Below are positions 25,387-33,690 of a stretch of DNA of 64,000 nt, piece by piece (the first letter of the stretch is position 1; each line of letters starts with the position of its first letter). The translations under genes and the position numbers were made by a program. A model generated the notes under the pieces. That model ran no database searches, was not told the DNA's origin, and saw nothing but the letters and a program-made list of their open reading frames with translations. Origin of the DNA: Candidatus Melainabacteria bacterium (GTDB lineage: Bacteria > Cyanobacteriota > Vampirovibrionia > 2-02-FULL-35-15). The stretch lies in the NCBI GenBank assembly GCA_023250155.1, contig JAHFBG010000001.1:62001-126000 (forward strand). The letters run 5' to 3'.

Positions 25387-27051
25387 GTGCCTAATGAACC
25401 AAATGAAAAACTCACAAAAGAAGAAGTAGCAAAAGCACAAAGTAATTATTTACGTGGCACTATAAAAGAAGAGCTAAAAGAAAACTCATCTCATTTCAAT
25501 GAAACAAACATAAAACTACTAAAGTTTCATGGTGTATACCAACAAGATGATAGAGACACAAGACAAGAAAGAATAGCAAACAAACTTGAAAAAGAATATT
25601 CTTTCATGATTCGCACAAAGCTGCCAAGCGGACAATTAACAGGGAAACAATACTTACAGTTAAATGAAGTCTGTAATGAATATGCAAATAAAACTCTTAG
25701 AATCACTACTCGCCAAACGATTCAATTTCATGGGATTATTAAAGGCGATTTACATGAATCTTTAAATGAGATAAATAAAAATTTGATTACTACTTATGGT
25801 GCTTGTGGTGATGTGGTAAGAAACGTTACTGCATGCCCTGTCTGTGACATTGATTTAGACTATTCTATTGACTTAACAAAAATCGCAAAGGAAATTTCAG
25901 ATCATTTACTCCCAAACACTCGCTCATACTATGAAGTATGGGTAGATGAAGAAAAGATTGATTTAGGAAATAATGACGAAGAGCCATTATACGGAAAAAC
26001 ATATTTACCAAGAAAGTTTAAAATTGGGATTTCACTACCACATGATAATTGCATTGATGTGTTTACACAGGATGTGGGTATTATAGCTACTGAGGGTGGC
26101 TTCAATCTCCTAATCGGAGGTGGTCTTGGTCACACTCACAATAAACCAGAGACATATCCAAGACTTGCATCAGAGTTATGTTTTACAACTCAGGAAAAAT
26201 TACTTTCTATTCTTGAGAATATAGTAAAAATTCAAAAAGACTATGGTATAAGAACAAATAGAAAGCATGCGCGATTAAAATATTTAATTGATGATAAAGG
26301 AGTAGATTGGTTTAAAAATGAGCTTGAAAAAAGACTTGGATATAAATTAGAATCATTCAAAAAACTAAATGATTTTAAAACCACTGATCACTTGGGTTGG
26401 CATAAACAAAAAAATGGTCTTTGGTATATTGGGCTATTTATAGAAAATGGAAGAATTTTAGATGACAGTAAAAAGCAAATTAAAACAGGTCTTAAAGAAA
26501 TAATTGAAGAGTTTAACCCAGATATTAGATTGACTGCTCATCAAAACATTGTTTTAGTTAATATAAAAGAAGAAGATAAAAATAAAATAAATGAAAAGCT
26601 AGAAACGTATAAAATCTTTAAAGAAGAAACTGTTTCATCACTACGTAGAAACTCTATGGCATGTCCAGCTTTACCTACATGTGGCTTAGCGCTAGCTGAA
26701 GCAGAAAGATATCTACCAAATGTAATTGATGAACTTGAAAGCTTAGGTTTTAAGGATGAGGTACTTACCCTTAGAATAAGTGGTTGTCCAAACTCATGTT
26801 CTAGAACACCTGTTAGTGAGCTTGGAATCATTGGTACAAGTACAAATAAATACAATGTTTATGTGGGTGGAGATTTTCAAGGTACGAGACTCAATAAAAT
26901 TTATAAAGAAAATGTATCTAGCCAAGATCTTGTAGGTGAAATTGCTAAGCTTTTTAATGCTTATAGAGAAAATAAAAAAACAGATGAGGGTTTTGGGAAT
27001 TTTTGTACTAGAGTTAGTATAGAGAAATTGAGATTGTTAATTAATCATTAA
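25387..27051 (+). CDS. sir: Sulfite reductase, siroheme/[4Fe-4S] (ferredoxin type)
   Basis: 554 residues, full length for assimilatory sulfite or nitrite reductases. Two pseudo-symmetric halves are seen: LRITTRQTIQFHGIIK (104-119) and ARLKYLIDDKG followed by RLTAHQNIVLV. The cluster ligands are C426-x5-C432 in ACPALPTCGLALAEAERYLP and C467-x3-C471 in SGCPNSC, which bind the coupled [4Fe-4S]-siroheme. 'CPALPTCGLA' is the sulfite reductase form; nitrite reductases have CTGNQFCG instead. The enzyme reduces sulfite to sulfide with six electrons; ferredoxin is the likely donor because no flavoprotein subunit is near. GTG start; no other sulfate-assimilation gene adjoins. Confidence 0.9.
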   Translation: MPNEPNEKLTKEEVAKAQSNYLRGTIKEELKENSSHFNETNIKLLKFHGVYQQDDRDTRQERIANKLEKEYSFMIRTKLPSGQLTGKQYLQLNEVCNEYANKTLRITTRQTIQFHGIIKGDLHESLNEINKNLITTYGACGDVVRNVTACPVCDIDLDYSIDLTKIAKEISDHLLPNTRSYYEVWVDEEKIDLGNNDEEPLYGKTYLPRKFKIGISLPHDNCIDVFTQDVGIIATEGGFNLLIGGGLGHTHNKPETYPRLASELCFTTQEKLLSILENIVKIQKDYGIRTNRKHARLKYLIDDKGVDWFKNELEKRLGYKLESFKKLNDFKTTDHLGWHKQKNGLWYIGLFIENGRILDDSKKQIKTGLKEIIEEFNPDIRLTAHQNIVLVNIKEEDKNKINEKLETYKIFKEETVSSLRRNSMACPALPTCGLALAEAERYLPNVIDELESLGFKDEVLTLRISGCPNSCSRTPVSELGIIGTSTNKYNVYVGGDFQGTRLNKIYKENVSSQDLVGEIAKLFNAYRENKKTDEGFGNFCTRVSIEKLRLLINH

Positions 27052-27117
27052 ATACCTGCAGTAATACATATGCATGCTTTAATATAGTTTAAAATTAGCA
27101 ATAAACAGGAGGATAAG

Positions 27118-28413
27118 ATGTTTATAAGATTATTAGTTATTGTTTCACTTATTTTAGGAAATTGTTTAATTACTATAAAAGATGTAAAAGCACAAGAAGG
27201 AAATTTAAGCCAGCCAATTCCTGGACAATTTATTGTCAAGTTTAAAGACTCCAATGAATCATCAAATGAAAAAGCTAACAAATTAGAAAAAAACCATGGT
27301 GCAATGATAGAGCATGTTTTTGAAAATTCTTTCAAAGGTGCCACTGTTAAGCTTTCGCCAGGAAAAGAAAAAGATTTAAAGAACGATCCTGATATTGAAC
27401 AAATCGTTCAGGATTTTACAGTGTATGCAAATGATAAACCAAATGATTTTAATTCAAACAGTAAATTAACAGCTCAAGGTATGACTACTACGCCTAGCCA
27501 GGTAATTCCAACGGGAGTTAATTATATTGATGCTGAGTTAAATACTACAAATGAAGGAAATGGTGTAACTATTGCTGTATTAGATACAGGTATTTATTTT
27601 AGTCATCCTGATCTTATGGTAAATATTCCTTTAAGCAGAGATTTTTCAGGAGATAACACTGGTGGCAATGACAACAATTTTGGCACTGCAAAAGGACATG
27701 GTACACATGTAGCTGGTGTAATTGCTGCACTAAATAATACAACAGGTGTATTAGGTGTAGGTTCACAAATTAACTTAGTCTCTGTAAAGGTCTTAAATGG
27801 CACTGGTAGCGGTAGTTTTGGAAGCATTATAGCTGGGCTAGACTATGTTACAAGTAATGCAATGACAATTAGTGTAGCAAATCTCAGTCTAGGTGCAAAT
27901 GGTGGAACAAACCCATCACAAAGTTACTTAGATGTTGCTGCGCTCTTGCAACAAGCAGTTCAAAGAGCTGTTAATGCTGGAGTCATTGTAGTAGTTGCTG
28001 CTGGAAATGAATCAGTTAATGTCACTTCAAATTATTGCGTACCAGCTATGTATCCTGAAGTAATTACAGTATCAGCACTAGATGATAGAGATGGCAAAGT
28101 AGGCGGAGATCAATGGGCATATTTTAGTAACTATGGTTTAGAGGTAGATATTATTGCTCCTGGAGTAAATATTTTATCTACATCAAATGATGGGAAAACA
28201 AGTTCACTATCAGGTACAAGTTTTTCATCACCTCATGTTGCAGGAACAGTTGGACTATACATTGCAAGAAATGGTAGACCATCAAATGGCGATGCTAGAC
28301 TTTTAAGTTCTTTATTAAGTGCTATTTCCCAATCACGTTCATTACTCTCTGGCGAACCTCAGGATGGGAATATAGAACCTTCTTGTTATGCTAATGGACC
28401 TGGATTACAGTAA
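27118..28413 (+). CDS. Secreted subtilisin-like serine protease (S8) with I9 propeptide
   Basis: 431 residues. A signal peptide (LLVIVSLILGNCLITI) is followed by a propeptide, residues 35-100, of the peptidase inhibitor I9 type (PGQFIVKFKD), and a subtilase domain. Catalytic residues are Asp156 in AVLDTGIYFSHPDL, His194 in GHGTHVAG and Ser368 in GTSFSSPHVAG, with the oxyanion Asn297 in AAGNES. A strong AGGAGG at 27107-27112 fixes the ATG at 27118. The protein stands alone between sulfite reductase and the exporters. It is probably an extracellular nutritional or processing protease. Confidence 0.95.
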   Translation: MFIRLLVIVSLILGNCLITIKDVKAQEGNLSQPIPGQFIVKFKDSNESSNEKANKLEKNHGAMIEHVFENSFKGATVKLSPGKEKDLKNDPDIEQIVQDFTVYANDKPNDFNSNSKLTAQGMTTTPSQVIPTGVNYIDAELNTTNEGNGVTIAVLDTGIYFSHPDLMVNIPLSRDFSGDNTGGNDNNFGTAKGHGTHVAGVIAALNNTTGVLGVGSQINLVSVKVLNGTGSGSFGSIIAGLDYVTSNAMTISVANLSLGANGGTNPSQSYLDVAALLQQAVQRAVNAGVIVVVAAGNESVNVTSNYCVPAMYPEVITVSALDDRDGKVGGDQWAYFSNYGLEVDIIAPGVNILSTSNDGKTSSLSGTSFSSPHVAGTVGLYIARNGRPSNGDARLLSSLLSAISQSRSLLSGEPQDGNIEPSCYANGPGLQ

Positions 28414-28455
28414 AACAATTTAAAACATTTTACGTTTATTGTCGTCTCAATAAAT

Positions 28456-29718
28456 ATGAACATTGTAGAAAATATAACCCGTGCCTTTAAATACAAAGGT
28501 TATCGTAGTTACTTTTTCTGGCAATTTATATCTTTTATTGGTACCTGGATGCAAAACACTGCTCAAAGCTGGCTAATATACAAGCTTACAGGTTCTGCCT
28601 TGTTTTTAGGTGCTGTAAGTTTTGCAAGTTCAATGCCATCTTTAATTTTTGCACCACTTTCTGGAGTAGTATCTGATCGCTTTCAAAGAAAACACATATT
28701 AATTGCTACACAAACAATGTGTTTAATACAAGGAATTATCTTAATAGGATTATTTTTTACTGGAATCATAAATAAATGGCATATTTTAATACTTGCTTTA
28801 TTTCTTGGAATTGCAAATTCCTTCGATGTCACTGCAAGACAAACGTTCATTCCTCTTTTAGTTTCTAAGGATGATCTTTTAAATGCAATTGCACTGAACT
28901 CATCTATGTTTAATGCAGCAAGAATAGTAGGACCAGCTATTGCAGGGATACTCATAGCTACTTACGGAGAAGGTCCTTGTTTCATATTAAATGTAATAAG
29001 CTATATTCCAATTATTTTATTTTTAATTTTTGTAAGTGCAAAAGAGCAATTAATAAAAAAAATTGCTTCTCCATTTAGTCAGATGAAAGAAGGTATATTA
29101 TTTGCATGGCAAACAACACCAATAAAATATTTACTTTTAATGGTTGGTACCGTTAGTTTTTGGGGTATGTCCTTTAGCTCTTTACTACCTATTTTTAGTG
29201 ATCAGATATTACATAGAGGAGCTAAAGGATTAGGGATGTTATTAGGCTCCTCTGGTATAGGTGCTGTAATTGGTGGATTGTTTTTAGCTTCAAGACAAAA
29301 TGTTATTGGAATTAAAAAAAATATTGCATTTGCAAGTATTACATTTAGTATTTGTCTTTTTATTTTTGCTCATTCTCATAGTTTTTTATTGTCTACAATT
29401 GTTTTGTCTATAATAGGATTTTGTTTTATGATAATAAATGCCGGTAGCAATACAGCAATGCAAGCAATATCACCAGATCATTTAAGAGGAAGAATAGTTG
29501 GTCTATACTCGACCATGTTCATGGGAATGTTTCCTATAGGAAGTTTAGTACTTGGATATTTAGCAAATAAACTTACGGTTCCATATGCAGTCTCTATTGG
29601 TGCAATGGTTTGTTTGTGCATGGGTATTTATTTTTCATTTCAAGTAAACAATCTAACAAAAGAAACTAAGGATTTAATTGAATTAAGAAGCAACATAACA
29701 GTAACACTTGAAAGTTAA
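28456..29718 (+). CDS. MFS exporter, EntS-like (MFS_3) 1
   Basis: 420 residues with 12 membrane segments. The opening YRSYFFWQFISFIGTWMQ and the loop 2-3 motif GVVSDRFQRKHILIATQ, with LRGRIVGLY in the second half, match the EntS/enterobactin-exporter branch of the major facilitator superfamily, which uses the proton gradient to export siderophores or drugs. The next gene is a paralogue on the same strand, six bases downstream, so the pair arose by tandem duplication. Substrate unknown. Confidence 0.92.
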   Translation: MNIVENITRAFKYKGYRSYFFWQFISFIGTWMQNTAQSWLIYKLTGSALFLGAVSFASSMPSLIFAPLSGVVSDRFQRKHILIATQTMCLIQGIILIGLFFTGIINKWHILILALFLGIANSFDVTARQTFIPLLVSKDDLLNAIALNSSMFNAARIVGPAIAGILIATYGEGPCFILNVISYIPIILFLIFVSAKEQLIKKIASPFSQMKEGILFAWQTTPIKYLLLMVGTVSFWGMSFSSLLPIFSDQILHRGAKGLGMLLGSSGIGAVIGGLFLASRQNVIGIKKNIAFASITFSICLFIFAHSHSFLLSTIVLSIIGFCFMIINAGSNTAMQAISPDHLRGRIVGLYSTMFMGMFPIGSLVLGYLANKLTVPYAVSIGAMVCLCMGIYFSFQVNNLTKETKDLIELRSNITVTLES

Positions 29719-29724
29719 AAGTCT

Positions 29725-30969
29725 ATGGAAATACTTACAAAAACAACTTCACTATTTAAACAAAAAACTTATAGATATTTTTTTATATGGCAATTAATAT
29801 CCTATGTCGGTGGGTGGATGCAAGGAACAGCTCTTAACTGGCTTGTATACAGACTTACCCATTCATCATTAATACTTGGAGCTGTAGTATGTGCATCATT
29901 AGTACCATCTCTTTTATTTTCACCAATATCGGGCATACTGACAGATCGCTTCAAACGTAAAAATGTTTTAATAGCCACACAGTGCTTATTTCTTGTACAT
30001 GGAACATTACTTATAATTTTGTTTTTTACAAACTCAATCAATGAATGGTATATCTTAGGATTATCAATATTTTTTGGGATTATAAACTCATTTGACATAC
30101 CTACAAGAGAAGCACTTATTCCATTATTAGTTAAAGAAGAAGATTCTCTTAATGCAATATCAACAAGTTCCATATTAGGAAATGCTGCAAATATATTAGG
30201 GCCATTAATAGGAGGGATATTAATAACTAAATATGGAGAGGGTATTTGTTTTATTCTAAATGTGGTTTTACATGTACCATTTATAATTTTTTTAATTTTA
30301 GTCGGCACAAGAAAACAAGTCATAAAAGAATTTACTTCTCCACTAATTCACATGAAAGAAGGTTTTATATTTTCATGGAGGAATAAACCAATAAAAGCAT
30401 TATTGATATTTCTTGGCATGTTTAGTTTCTTTGGCTTATCATTCATTGCTTTCTTGCCAATATTCAGTGATGAGATATTGCATACAGGAGCTAAAGGGCT
30501 TGGACTATTGACAGGAGCTTCTGGATTAGGAGCTATAGTTGGTGGCTTTTATCTAGCTACAAGACCTGTAGTAAGCATAAAAAGGCTAGTGGCTTATTGT
30601 GGGATGATATTTAGCATGTGTCTTCTTTGTTTTTCAATCTCAAAAAGTTTTATAGTTTCAATTTTACTACTTCTTATACTTGGTTTTACATTTATGATTG
30701 TAGAAGTCGGAACAAACACCTTACTACAAGCCATGTCTCCTGATTATATTCGTGGCAGAGTAATTGGTTTGTTTATAACAATGATAATGGGAATGTTTTC
30801 ACTTGGAACATTAGTGATGGGTGCTTTAGGAAAATATTTTCCTATTCAAACGGTTACTGCAACTGGAGCTTTTATCTGTCTAGTATCTGCAATTTATTTT
30901 ACAATTAAAGTACCCTCACTTATAAAAGAATTGGTTGCTTTAATTGATAAAAAAGAAGCAGGAACGTAG
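29725..30969 (+). CDS. MFS exporter, EntS-like (MFS_3) 2
   Basis: 414 residues, 12 membrane segments, colinear with its upstream neighbour throughout (YRYFFIWQLISYVGGWMQ, GILTDRFKRKNVLIATQ, YIRGRVIGLFITMIMGMF). The two remain clearly related but diverged, so both have probably been kept for different substrates, or they act together. Six bases separate the genes and no Shine-Dalgarno site is visible. The stop codon lies in the stem of a terminator hairpin. Confidence 0.92.
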   Translation: MEILTKTTSLFKQKTYRYFFIWQLISYVGGWMQGTALNWLVYRLTHSSLILGAVVCASLVPSLLFSPISGILTDRFKRKNVLIATQCLFLVHGTLLIILFFTNSINEWYILGLSIFFGIINSFDIPTREALIPLLVKEEDSLNAISTSSILGNAANILGPLIGGILITKYGEGICFILNVVLHVPFIIFLILVGTRKQVIKEFTSPLIHMKEGFIFSWRNKPIKALLIFLGMFSFFGLSFIAFLPIFSDEILHTGAKGLGLLTGASGLGAIVGGFYLATRPVVSIKRLVAYCGMIFSMCLLCFSISKSFIVSILLLLILGFTFMIVEVGTNTLLQAMSPDYIRGRVIGLFITMIMGMFSLGTLVMGALGKYFPIQTVTATGAFICLVSAIYFTIKVPSLIKELVALIDKKEAGT

Positions 30970-30984
30970 TGCACTTACGTTCCT
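30960..30984. terminator. Bidirectional terminator between MFS exporter and ssb
   Basis: AGGAACGTA at 30960-30968 pairs with TACGTTCCT at 30976-30984 around a seven-base loop. It lies between the convergent exporter and ssb genes, and the exporter's TAG is in the stem. Confidence 0.7.
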
Positions 30985-30991
30985 CAAACAC

Positions 30992-31342
30992 CTACTCTTT
31001 TTTCTTAGAATCTAATGACTGTACTGAATTGGCAACCACTGAAAGTCTATAGTGGTTTTTCTCTTCCTTATCTTTCCATCTTTCAGGTCTTAATTCACCA
31101 TGAACTACTATCATGCGTCCTTTTGATAAATAGTTCTCAGCAAACTCTGCCTGCTTACCCCACACAATTACACCATCAATAAAATCAGCATCTGGCTTAT
31201 CATCACCATCACTTTTTTTCTTTATATTTCTTACTGCAAGACATAAACTGGCTTTTTTATATTTTTTTCCTTTTCCTACTTCATCTATTTCTGGATCTCT
31301 GACCAATCGACCTATTAATGTAACTTGATTTTGAGCTGACAT
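30992..31342 (-). CDS. ssb: Single-stranded DNA-binding protein
   Basis: 116 residues, one OB fold: VTLIGRLVRDPEIDEVGKGK, ASLCLAVRN, DFIDGVIVWGKQAEFAENYL, KGRMIVVHGELR. The acidic C-terminal tip (DDDIPF) through which typical SSB recruits repair and replication proteins is absent; the protein ends in KKKE. It is also shorter than usual (about 150-180). It may be a secondary SSB or a lineage-specific form. AAAGGAGG just upstream fixes the start. A heptamer array of the dapB type lies immediately upstream. Confidence 0.92.
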   Translation of the reverse strand: MSAQNQVTLIGRLVRDPEIDEVGKGKKYKKASLCLAVRNIKKKSDGDDKPDADFIDGVIVWGKQAEFAENYLSKGRMIVVHGELRPERWKDKEEKNHYRLSVVANSVQSLDSKKKE

Positions 31343-31356
31343 AAGAACCTCCTTTG

Positions 31357-31398
31357 TTTATTAGAGCTTAACGGATAGCGTAGAGCATATAGTAGAAC
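31357..31398 (-). repeat. Heptanucleotide array upstream of ssb (6 units)
   Basis: Read towards ssb it starts with GTTCTAC and continues TATATGC, TCTACGC and so on, nearly the same series as the array upstream of dapB at 34511-34552, and in the same orientation relative to the gene. It may carry the promoter. No gene lies in 31343-31549. Confidence 0.85.
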
Positions 31399-31463
31399 TT
31401 GCATAACACTAATCCACTACTAACTAATCCTTATTAGTTAGAAAAAAAGTATACTTTGTCAAA

Positions 31464-31491
31464 TAAAAAAAAGCTGTAACCGCCGGTTACA
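31464..31491 (-). terminator. Rho-independent terminator of the small gene at 31550-31786
   Basis: On the minus strand TGTAACC pairs with GGTTACA around a three-base loop (31475-31491), followed by a run of eight T. Almost the same hairpin recurs on the plus strand at 33220-33236. Confidence 0.85.
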
Positions 31492-31549
31492 AGAAGATAA
31501 AGATTTGTTTAGTTGTAACTGAAAGTATCATCAATACATAGGATTGAGT

Positions 31550-31786
31550 TTAATTACTTTTTAGTCTATCTAAAATATCTATAAAAAGATCTTCAACAAA
31601 ATCTCTAGCTTTTTCAAATGTGTTTCTATCATCACCTTGATTTGGATCTTGACCCAATTCTCTAATTTGTTCTCGTGTAAGCTCTACTTGTCTTCCATCT
31701 TTTCTTTGTGCTATTACAGCTGGTCTTTTAAAGATACCAAATAGTGATGCATTGTTTGAGCTGCCAAGTGGAGAAATATTAAACAT
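31550..31786 (-). CDS. Small hypothetical protein, 78 residues
   Basis: Not recognised. It has a short hydrophobic/beta N-terminus (MFNISPLGSSNNASLFGIFK), then RPAVIAQRKDGRQVELT and an acidic amphipathic C-terminus (KARDFVEDLFIDILDRL). The pattern F(K/R)xPAVI recurs near the N-terminus of the unrelated protein at 56098-56514. AAAGGA lies eight bases before the ATG and a good terminator follows, so the gene is likely real and monocistronic. Confidence 0.65.
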   Translation of the reverse strand: MFNISPLGSSNNASLFGIFKRPAVIAQRKDGRQVELTREQIRELGQDPNQGDDRNTFEKARDFVEDLFIDILDRLKSN

Positions 31787-31865
31787 TGATTAATCCTTTA
31801 TTAAGAAGATATTGTAACACGAGATAGGAAGCATGTTACTAACTCTTATACCTTTAACCGTTTGC

Positions 31866-31871
31866 TATAAT
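31866..31871 (+). promoter_or_regulatory. Putative extended -10 box for dut
   Basis: TTTGCTATAATCTTC, with the same GCTATAATC core as the dapB and infA promoters. Here a 25-base leader with AAAGGA precedes the ATG. Confidence 0.5.
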
Positions 31872-31902
31872 CTTCTTTTCAAGATGAAAGGATATATTCA
31901 CC

Positions 31903-32376
31903 ATGCAAACATTGAAAGAAAAAACACAAACCAAATTAAAAGTTCAATTCGTTAAAATCCATTCCAATGCTAAGCTTCCTACTTATGCTACAGAAGAAGC
32001 TAGTGGAATGGACTTAGTAAATGTACTTGAAGAGCCACTTACACTTAAACCACTTGAAAGAGCTAAAGTACCTACAGGATTAGTTATGGTTCTTGAGCCT
32101 GGTTATGAAGGACAAGTAAGACCAAGGTCAGGACTTGCAGCAAAGCATGGAATTACACTTACAAATAGTGTTGGAACTATAGACAGTGATTATAGAGGTG
32201 AGATTTGTTGTCTTATGATCAATTTAAGCAATGAGCCTTATACTTTTCAACCGGGTGAAAGAATAGCTCAATTAGTTATTGCACCTGTTGTTCAGGCTGA
32301 TGTTGAGTTTATTCCAGAGATTCCAAAAGAAACCAAACGTGGTACTGGTGGATTTGGAAGTACTGGTAAACATTAA
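31903..32376 (+). CDS. dut: dUTP diphosphatase (dUTPase)
   Basis: 157 residues, the trimeric dUTPase fold. It hydrolyses dUTP to dUMP and PPi, keeping uracil out of DNA and feeding thymidylate synthesis. All five motifs are present in order: SGMDL (34-38, usually AGxDL), RPRSGLA (73-79), GTIDSDYRGE (91-100, with the catalytic Asp), GERIAQLV (118-125) and RGTGGFGSTG (145-154). AAAGGA supports the start. Its stop codon lies in the left 8-bp repeat of a MITE-like element, so the insertion landed at the very end of the gene. Confidence 0.97.
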   Translation: MQTLKEKTQTKLKVQFVKIHSNAKLPTYATEEASGMDLVNVLEEPLTLKPLERAKVPTGLVMVLEPGYEGQVRPRSGLAAKHGITLTNSVGTIDSDYRGEICCLMINLSNEPYTFQPGERIAQLVIAPVVQADVEFIPEIPKETKRGTGGFGSTGKH

Positions 32377-32378
32377 AG

Positions 32379-32500
32379 GTTACTACCTACCGCTCGTTTC
32401 GCACGAATGCTCAACTCGCTCTTCTTTCACGTCGCTTTTTGGTGAGTAAATCACACAAAAAGCTTAGTTATGCTCTTATACACTGTAGCTAAGTAGTAAC
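32379..32500. mobile_element. MITE-like element, copy A (122 bp)
   Basis: Terminal inverted repeats GTTACTAC and GTAGTAAC, flanked by the direct repeat CATTAAAG (32371-32378 and 32501-32508), which looks like an 8-bp target duplication. The interior shares the segment around GTAAATYACACAAAAA with copy B at 54944-55064. It carries no open frame. The rest of the 312-bp gap (to 32688) has no gene, only A/T-rich sequence before the Clp-N-like gene. Confidence 0.75.
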
Positions 32501-32688
32501 CATTAAAGCTTAACCATCGCTTAATCTGGAATTAAAATTACCTTAACTTTTCCCCTGCTATCCTCTCCCAATGGAAGATTCAGAGGAGTTCCTTCGTTTA
32601 TTTCTTTAGAAAAGGTTCTTGAATTTTTACAAAGTTTATTGTATTCTATATAACCTATTAAAGAAATTATTTAAGGAGAAATATATTA

Positions 32689-33207
32689 ATGGTCAAATTT
32701 TATCCCGTTTTACCTAGTGAACTAATAAACAGCTTTGCATTTGGTGCAAAACAAGCTATTGCAAATAGCGCTAAAGTTGCACGTTCTAGAAATCCAATAT
32801 CTATTGATGATAAGTCTGTTGCAATTATTGAAAACAATGATTTATTAGCTGGTGTAGCCGCTCAGAATGAAAGCGAGGGACATAGATTTCTTGTAAAGCA
32901 CAATGTTTCTTATACAGAAATAGCACATAAACTTACGAATGCCCCAAAAGAAAATTTGTTAAACGGTCGCCTACCACAGAACTGTATTCTACAATTGCAT
33001 TTGGATGCAAGCAAAACTTTACTTCTTGCAAAAGATATTGCAGAAAAATTACAGGGGGATGTTACCACCGTTCATATTGTACTTGCTCTTATAAAAGATG
33101 ATGAATCAGAATCTGCAAAGTTCTTAAAAGAACTAGGTGTAAATCCTACAGAATTAAGAGGAGAACTTGAGTCTTTTCTTTTAAAATCAAAGACAAAAGC
33201 ATCTTAA
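32689..33207 (+). CDS. Clp N-terminal (Clp-R) domain protein without ATPase
   Basis: 172 residues. The second half resembles the Clp-R repeat of ClpA/ClpC/ClpB: LDASKTLLLAKDIAEKL, TTVHIVLALIKDDES, AKFLKELGVNPTELRGELE. In those unfoldases this domain binds substrates and adaptors. Here no AAA module follows, so the protein could be a stand-alone adaptor or a ClpS/MecA-like modulator; similar short Clp-N proteins exist in cyanobacteria and plants (ClpT). The N-terminal 80 residues are not recognised. AAGGAG before the ATG supports the start, and a terminator hairpin follows. Confidence 0.72.
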   Translation: MVKFYPVLPSELINSFAFGAKQAIANSAKVARSRNPISIDDKSVAIIENNDLLAGVAAQNESEGHRFLVKHNVSYTEIAHKLTNAPKENLLNGRLPQNCILQLHLDASKTLLLAKDIAEKLQGDVTTVHIVLALIKDDESESAKFLKELGVNPTELRGELESFLLKSKTKAS

Positions 33208-33213
33208 CTATAA

Positions 33214-33243
33214 TTTTTTTGTAACCGCTGGTTACAGTTTTTA
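33214..33243 (+). terminator. Terminator after the Clp-N-like gene
   Basis: TGTAACC (33220-33226) pairs with GGTTACA (33230-33236) around GCT, with T-runs on both sides. The stem is the same as in the terminator at 31464-31491. Confidence 0.8.
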
Positions 33244-33258
33244 TATTACTTAAAAGAG

Positions 33259-33264
33259 TATAAT
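33259..33264 (+). promoter_or_regulatory. Putative -10 box for yraN
   Basis: TATAAT seven bases before the yraN ATG, no Shine-Dalgarno site. The transcript would begin at or within one or two bases of the ATG. Confidence 0.5.
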
Positions 33265-33271
33265 ATCCCTC

Positions 33272-33637
33272 ATGACTACAAATACCAGACATAAGTTGGG
33301 TAAAGAAAGTGAAAATATCGCTTGTGATTTTCTAAAGCAAAAAAACTTTTCAATACTAAACCAAAATTGGCACTCAGGAAAATATGGTGAAATAGATATT
33401 ATCGCCAAAGATGATAAAACAAATGATTTAGTATTTATTGAGGTTAAATCCAGAAATACAAGTATTAATGATGCAAAAGAACTAGTAACTAAGAAAAAGC
33501 AACAACAACTTAACAAGCTAGCTAAAAGTTATCTGTTTTTAAAAGGGCTTGAGGATTGTGCTTGTAGATTTGATGTGATTGCTATTAAAATTAATGAGAA
33601 AGGAAAGGCTCTTGAACATATTAGAAATGCTTTTTAA
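33272..33637 (+). CDS. yraN: UPF0102 / YraN family nuclease-like protein
   Basis: 121 residues. Signature GKESENIACDFLKQKNF, ILNQNWHSGKYGEIDIIAKD and LVFIEVKSR, that is E...D...ExK of the PD-(D/E)XK (Holliday-junction resolvase-like) fold typical of UPF0102. Its biological role is unclear in general, and it is widely conserved. TATAAT shortly before the ATG suggests a leaderless mRNA. The following recombinase-like gene starts 54 bases downstream after a heptamer array. Confidence 0.9.
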   Translation: MTTNTRHKLGKESENIACDFLKQKNFSILNQNWHSGKYGEIDIIAKDDKTNDLVFIEVKSRNTSINDAKELVTKKKQQQLNKLAKSYLFLKGLEDCACRFDVIAIKINEKGKALEHIRNAF

Positions 33638-33662
33638 TGTTAATTTCTAAAAAAAATTCTCT

Positions 33663-33690
33663 GTTCTACCTAAACGCTAAACGCTATTTT
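33663..33690 (+). repeat. Heptanucleotide array upstream of the recombinase-like gene (4 units)
   Basis: GTTCTAC, then CTAAACG twice, then CTATTTT, ending exactly at the ATG at 33691. Same head unit (GTTCTAC) and orientation as the arrays before ssb and dapB. Confidence 0.85.

Noticed and set aside
25387..27051. Ferredoxin-nitrite reductase (NirA)
   Set aside because: The cluster motif CPALPTCG fits sulfite reductases; nitrite reductases have CTGNQFCG-like sequence, and no nitrate genes are nearby.
33637..33690. Start of the recombinase-like protein at 33637
   Set aside because: The added residues come from the heptamer array; ATG 33691 follows it directly, as with dapB and infA.
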